Below are positions 3,814-6,362 of a stretch of 6,362 bases of DNA, piece after piece (the first letter of the stretch is position 1; each line of letters starts with the position of its first letter). The DNA lies in NCBI GenBank assembly GCA_031270785.1, contig JAISWM010000052.1, positions 1-6,362 on the forward strand, read 5' to 3'. The position numbers and the translations under genes are program-made. The notes beneath the pieces are model-generated. The model ran no database searches and was not told the origin of the DNA. It was given only the letters and a program-made list of their open reading frames with translations. The stretch is from Oscillospiraceae bacterium (lineage in GTDB: Bacteria > Bacillota > Clostridia > Oscillospirales > Acutalibacteraceae).

Positions 3814-5673
3814 TTATTTTACATTAACTCTAAAATTTTCCACTATATTTGAAATTTCTTCATAAATTTTACCTCTGTCATTACTCAAACTTGCAAACTT
3901 TAATCTTTCTAAACCTTCTTTAAATTTTTCTTTGTCCATTTTTATGGGTTTGCCTATATATATTTTTTTACTTTTAGTCTTGGTTATACCTTCCTCATCT
4001 AACAAAAGCTCTTCATATAACTTTTCCCCGGGCCTTAAACCTGTATACTGGATTTTTATATCAACATTAGGCACAAACCCCGACAAGCGAATCAAATTTT
4101 CCGCTAAATCCTTTATTTTCACAGGGCTGCCCATATCCAAAATAAATATTTCTCCGCCGCCGGCAATGCTTCCGGCTGTTAAAACCAGTGATACGGCTTC
4201 GGAAATGGTCATAAAATATCTGATAATATCTGGGTGAGTAACAGTTACGGGGCCTCTATTTTTAATTTGTTCCTCAAATAAAGGAATAACTGACCCGTTT
4301 GACCCTAAAACATTCCCAAATCTGACAGCCGCAAATTCTGTGTCACTTGATTTATCCATCAGCTGTACAATCATTTCGCAAATCCTCTTTGTAGCTCCCA
4401 TTATGCTCGTTGGATTTACGGCTTTGTCTGTTGAAATCTGAATAAATTTTTCCGCGCCATATTTATCGGCGGCATAAACTAAATTAAGAGTACCAAAAAC
4501 ATTATTTTTAACTGCTTCCTCCGGGTTGCCTTCCATCAAAGGAACATGTTTGTGAGCCGCGGCATGAAATACTACGTTTATATTTTCTTTTTTAAAAATC
4601 AGGTCCATTTTTTCTTTGTCTCTTATGGAAGAAATTTCGATTTGTAAATTAAGGAAATCACCAAATTTCATTCTAAGCTCTTGCTGTATATCATAAGCAT
4701 TATTTTCGTATATATCTAAAATTATCAATTTCTTTGGGTTAAGGGTAGCAATTTGCCTGCAAAGTTCCGACCCTATAGAACCGCCTCCACCTGTAACTAA
4801 AATATTTTTTCCATCTATATATTTGCTGTATTTTTGCTTGTCGAATATTATTGGCTCTCTTCCTAAAAGGTCTTCTACTTTAACGCGCCTAATAATGGAA
4901 GTGATGGGCGTGCCGGCCGTCACAGCCTCATAAATATTAGGAACAATCCTAACTTCAATACCGGTTTTTGAACAAATATCAAGTATTCTGCGTCTTTCAT
5001 CCGTGGAAATAGATATAATAGCAAAAAGAATAATTTCTATTTCATTTTTTTGGCATATTTCCGGTATTTCGTAAGTAGAACCTTCGACCTTTACACCTAA
5101 AATTCTTCTTCCGATTTTTTCTCTGTCATCATCTACTATACAAATCGGAAGATATTCATTAGCGGAATACTTTGATATTTCCCTTAAAATAGAAGCTGAA
5201 GCCTCTCCACCGCCGACTATCAATAACCTCTTCTTGTTGTACACATCATTATCGATGTTTTTTTTATCAAGCAGCTTATTTATTCTATATATTAATCTGA
5301 ACATGAACATCAAAAATGTAGATACTAAAAGAAGCAAGACGTACATTCTTATACCGAAATTCATCTCTAAAAGAATCGTAATCACAAAAAACACGAAATT
5401 AGCGCAAAATATAGCAACACCGGCATAAAAAAAATCTTCTATATCAGCGTATCGCCATATTTTATCATACAATTTAAATATTATAAAAATAGCTGAAAAA
5501 CATATGTTCACAACTGCCAGATGAAACATAAAAATATTTTCATGCCCGATTAAAGAAAAGCTATTCTTGTTTATAGCAAAAGATATGTAAAAAGATAAAT
5601 TCCAAATAATAAAATCGCACAGGAACAATGTGTATTTTCTGCATTTTTTCAGCATATCATATAAAAACGTCAT
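3814..5673 (-). CDS. capD: membrane-bound UDP-GlcNAc 4,6-dehydratase, CapD/PglF/WbpM family
   Basis: Long-form members of this extended-SDR family are NAD(P)-dependent UDP-N-acetylglucosamine 4,6-dehydratases, giving the 4-keto-6-deoxy sugar used for bacillosamine, QuiNAc or FucNAc in capsules, O-antigens or glycoproteins. From the ATG at 5673 the product has 619 residues, normal for the family. It has four predicted membrane segments (about 14-34, 47-68, 81-102, 110-129), a first Rossmann region with RLLIVGGGEAS (149-159), and a catalytic SDR domain with TGGGGSIG (294-301), ISTDKAVNP (413-421) and MGATKR (425-430). As in PglF/WbpM, Met425 replaces the usual SDR tyrosine and Asp416/Lys417 are the likely catalytic pair. 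RFGNVLGSNGSV (451-462) and LRPGEKLYEELL (546-557) also fit. The ATG is preferred to a TTG at 5760 because of its Shine-Dalgarno and the membrane-leader-like start. No other sugar genes are adjacent, so the final sugar cannot be named. Confidence 0.93.
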   Translation of the reverse strand: MTFLYDMLKKCRKYTLFLCDFIIWNLSFYISFAINKNSFSLIGHENIFMFHLAVVNICFSAIFIIFKLYDKIWRYADIEDFFYAGVAIFCANFVFFVITILLEMNFGIRMYVLLLLVSTFLMFMFRLIYRINKLLDKKNIDNDVYNKKRLLIVGGGEASASILREISKYSANEYLPICIVDDDREKIGRRILGVKVEGSTYEIPEICQKNEIEIILFAIISISTDERRRILDICSKTGIEVRIVPNIYEAVTAGTPITSIIRRVKVEDLLGREPIIFDKQKYSKYIDGKNILVTGGGGSIGSELCRQIATLNPKKLIILDIYENNAYDIQQELRMKFGDFLNLQIEISSIRDKEKMDLIFKKENINVVFHAAAHKHVPLMEGNPEEAVKNNVFGTLNLVYAADKYGAEKFIQISTDKAVNPTSIMGATKRICEMIVQLMDKSSDTEFAAVRFGNVLGSNGSVIPLFEEQIKNRGPVTVTHPDIIRYFMTISEAVSLVLTAGSIAGGGEIFILDMGSPVKIKDLAENLIRLSGFVPNVDIKIQYTGLRPGEKLYEELLLDEEGITKTKSKKIYIGKPIKMDKEKFKEGLERLKFASLSNDRGKIYEEISNIVENFRVNVK

Positions 5674-5681
5674 ATTTTTTA

Positions 5682-5686
5682 CCTTT
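5682..5686 (-). promoter_or_regulatory. capD ribosome binding site
   Basis: AAAGG lies 8 bp before the ATG at 5673-5671. The frame stays open upstream to a TTG at 5760, adding 29 residues. That TTG falls inside a family-A repeat, and the in-frame ATG at 5739 has AGGG touching it with no spacer. This site therefore supports the shorter protein. The 73 bp between the ATG and the repeat would be leader. Confidence 0.65.
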
Positions 5687-5746
5687 ACTAAACTTAAATT
5701 TTCAAAAACAAACTGCCCCAAAGTGTAAGCTTCAAACATCCCTGCG

Positions 5747-5839
5747 GGAGTTATGCCCAAAAATAATTGGAACTTTTTCTTTTTCTCTCGCTAAACGACA
5801 GGGGGGAAGAAGGAATTTTAACTATTTTTACCCACAATC
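5747..5839 (-). mobile_element. family A MITE-like element in the capD leader, degenerate
   Basis: Read leftward, it has a left end GATTGTGGGTAAAAATAG (5839-5822), the AATTCCTTC segment, a weakened hairpin core and a right end with CCAATTATTTTTGGGC. The core stem is poor (CTCTCGCTAAACGACAGGGGGGAAG) and no target duplication remains, so it is an old copy. It lies between the predicted capD promoter and the capD start, so it would be transcribed in the capD leader. Confidence 0.65.
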
Positions 5840-5856
5840 TTTTTATCACCTGTTAC

Positions 5857-5884
5857 ATTTTATCATAAATATTACAAAATTCAA
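5857..5884 (-). promoter_or_regulatory. predicted capD promoter
   Basis: On the minus strand TTGAAT (5884-5879), a 16-bp spacer and TAAAAT (5862-5857) lie in the 51-bp unique island between two family-A elements, giving a start near 5850. The leader would be about 175 bases and would contain the degenerate repeat. The hexamers are 5/6 each, in AT-rich DNA. Confidence 0.5.
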
Positions 5885-5890
5885 TTACCT

Positions 5891-5976
5891 GGTGGTGGTC
5901 CAAATTAGTTGGTAATATCTTCCCGCCGCCAGAATGCGGGGGAAAAAAGGAATTTTAACTATTTTGAGACATGACC
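5891..5976 (-). mobile_element. family A MITE-like element between capD and tRNA-Pro
   Basis: This 86-bp copy in inverted orientation has ends GGTGGTGGTCCAAATTAG (5891-5908) and, in reverse complement, GGTCATGTCTCAAAATAG (5976-5959). Its flanks AATTACCT and TATTACCG share ATTACC, consistent with a decayed 8-bp target duplication. It separates the divergent capD and tRNA-Pro promoters. Confidence 0.88.
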
Positions 5977-5994
5977 TATTACCGTGACTATATA

Positions 5995-6023
5995 TTGAAA
6001 TAATTTATTTATTGGTATACAAT
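5995..6023 (+). promoter_or_regulatory. tRNA-Pro promoter
   Basis: TTGAAA (5995-6000) and TACAAT (6018-6023) are spaced by exactly 17 bp and end 21 bp before the tRNA. This is a good sigma-A-type match at the expected distance for a short 5' leader. Confidence 0.7.
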
Positions 6024-6044
6024 TGCAATCAAATGAAATGTTTA

Positions 6045-6121
6045 CCGGGTGTAGCGCAGAATGGTAGCGCACTTGAATGGGGTTCAAGGGGCCGCAGGTT
6101 CAATTCCTGTCACTCGGACCA
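6045..6121 (+). tRNA. tRNA-Pro (anticodon GGG)
   Basis: The acceptor stem CCGGGTG (6045-6051) pairs with CACTCGG (6111-6117), with discriminator A6118 and encoded CCA (6119-6121). The D stem is GCGC/GCGC (6054-6057, 6067-6070). The anticodon stem CTTGA/TCAAG (6072-6076, 6084-6088) holds loop ATGGGGT with anticodon GGG at 6079-6081. The T arm GCAGG/CCTGT has loop TTCAATT. It reads CCC and CCU proline codons. A family-C element starts 10 bp after its 3' end. Confidence 0.96.
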
Positions 6122-6130
6122 GTGTGATGT

Positions 6131-6344
6131 TATAGCTGTTACGATTTAAAACAGCCATCAAAAGTAAATTTATCCGTGTACTTTCTCCCGGCCGACGGCC
6201 GGGAGAAAGTCATAAAAATCAGACGCTTTTCAAACGAAACGGGCATGTCTCAAAATAATTGAAATCCCTTCTTTTTCCCCCGCCTCGGGCGGGGGAAAAA
6301 GATATTATCAAATAATTTGACCCATCACCAACGAAACAGCTATA
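6131..6344. mobile_element. family C MITE-like element split by a family A insertion
   Basis: The left end is TATAGCTGTTACGATTT and the right end, in reverse complement, is TATAGCTGTTTCGTT. The internal hairpin is perfect over 13 bp, ACTTTCTCCCGGC (6180-6192) with GCCGGGAGAAAGT (6198-6210). Taking out the nested 89-bp family-A copy and one 8-bp duplication leaves 117 bp, the same length as the intact copy at 3317-3433. Confidence 0.88.
6241..6329 (+). mobile_element. family A MITE-like element nested in family C
   Basis: This 89-bp copy is 85/89 identical to the one in the murB stop codon. Its core hairpin arms are CTTTTTCCCCCGCC/GGCGGGGGAAAAAG. The exact 8-bp target duplication AACGAAAC lies at 6233-6240 and 6330-6337 and splits the right end of family C. 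After 6344 the last 18 bases show nothing recognisable. Confidence 0.93.
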
Positions 6345-6362
6345 GTTAAGGGAACTGACACC

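Noticed and set aside
201..6344. Regularly spaced repeats as a CRISPR array
   Set aside because: The repeats are dispersed, inverted in places, flanked by target duplications and separated by genes, so they are mobile elements rather than a CRISPR array.

Overview
The window is AT-rich and carries 4 protein genes, 2 tRNA genes and an unusually dense set of short palindromic repeats. The order murB then rapZ, the encoded CCA tails on both tRNAs, consensus sigma-A-type promoters and purine-rich Shine-Dalgarno sites suggest a Bacillota genome, probably a clostridium. The density of short non-autonomous elements (at least 14 whole or partial copies of three families in 6.4 kb) is what one expects in a genome with weak selection, such as a host-associated lineage. 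The lineage call is an inference from gene order and base composition.

Layout. Positions 1-163 hold a GC-rich, foldable segment read leftward from a near-consensus promoter. It is the start of an unidentified RNA or leader that runs off the window. Positions 201-410 hold repeats. A tRNA-Val(GAC) follows at 500-575, then a repeat, murB (692-1624), a repeat, and rapZ (1711-2589). Positions 2590-2791 are a jumble of truncated repeats where yvcK and whiA would be expected. A small unrecognised helical protein with its own promoter lies at 2916-3311. Positions 3312-3811 are repeats plus two hairpins. A leftward capD/pglF-type UDP-sugar 4,6-dehydratase gene occupies 3814-5673, preceded by its promoter between two repeats. 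A tRNA-Pro(GGG) at 6045-6121 and a nested repeat close the window.

Repeats. Family A is about 81-93 bp, with imperfect 22-bp inverted ends (GGTcaTGtCtCAAAaTAGTTGa and relatives) around a GC-rich hairpin. Three copies have perfect 8-bp target duplications and a fourth has a 6/8 match. Family B is about 146 bp with 24-bp inverted ends starting TAGACCTGTCCG. Family C is 117 bp (one divergent 145-bp copy) with ends TATAGCTGTTACG. One A copy sits inside B and another inside C, each with a perfect 8-bp duplication. Removing the A copy and one duplication from the interrupted C copy gives exactly the 117-bp length of the uninterrupted one. No transposase gene is present, so all three behave as MITE-like elements mobilised in trans.

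The most striking event is a family-A insertion inside the stop codon of murB. The element supplies seven new C-terminal residues and a new TGA, while the rapZ Shine-Dalgarno just downstream is preserved. Functionally, MurB makes the peptidoglycan precursor UDP-MurNAc, RapZ is a nucleotide-binding regulator linked to cell-envelope amino-sugar metabolism, and the CapD-like enzyme opens a UDP-GlcNAc branch toward modified surface sugars. Three of the four proteins therefore touch UDP-GlcNAc or envelope metabolism, although capD is a separate leftward unit.
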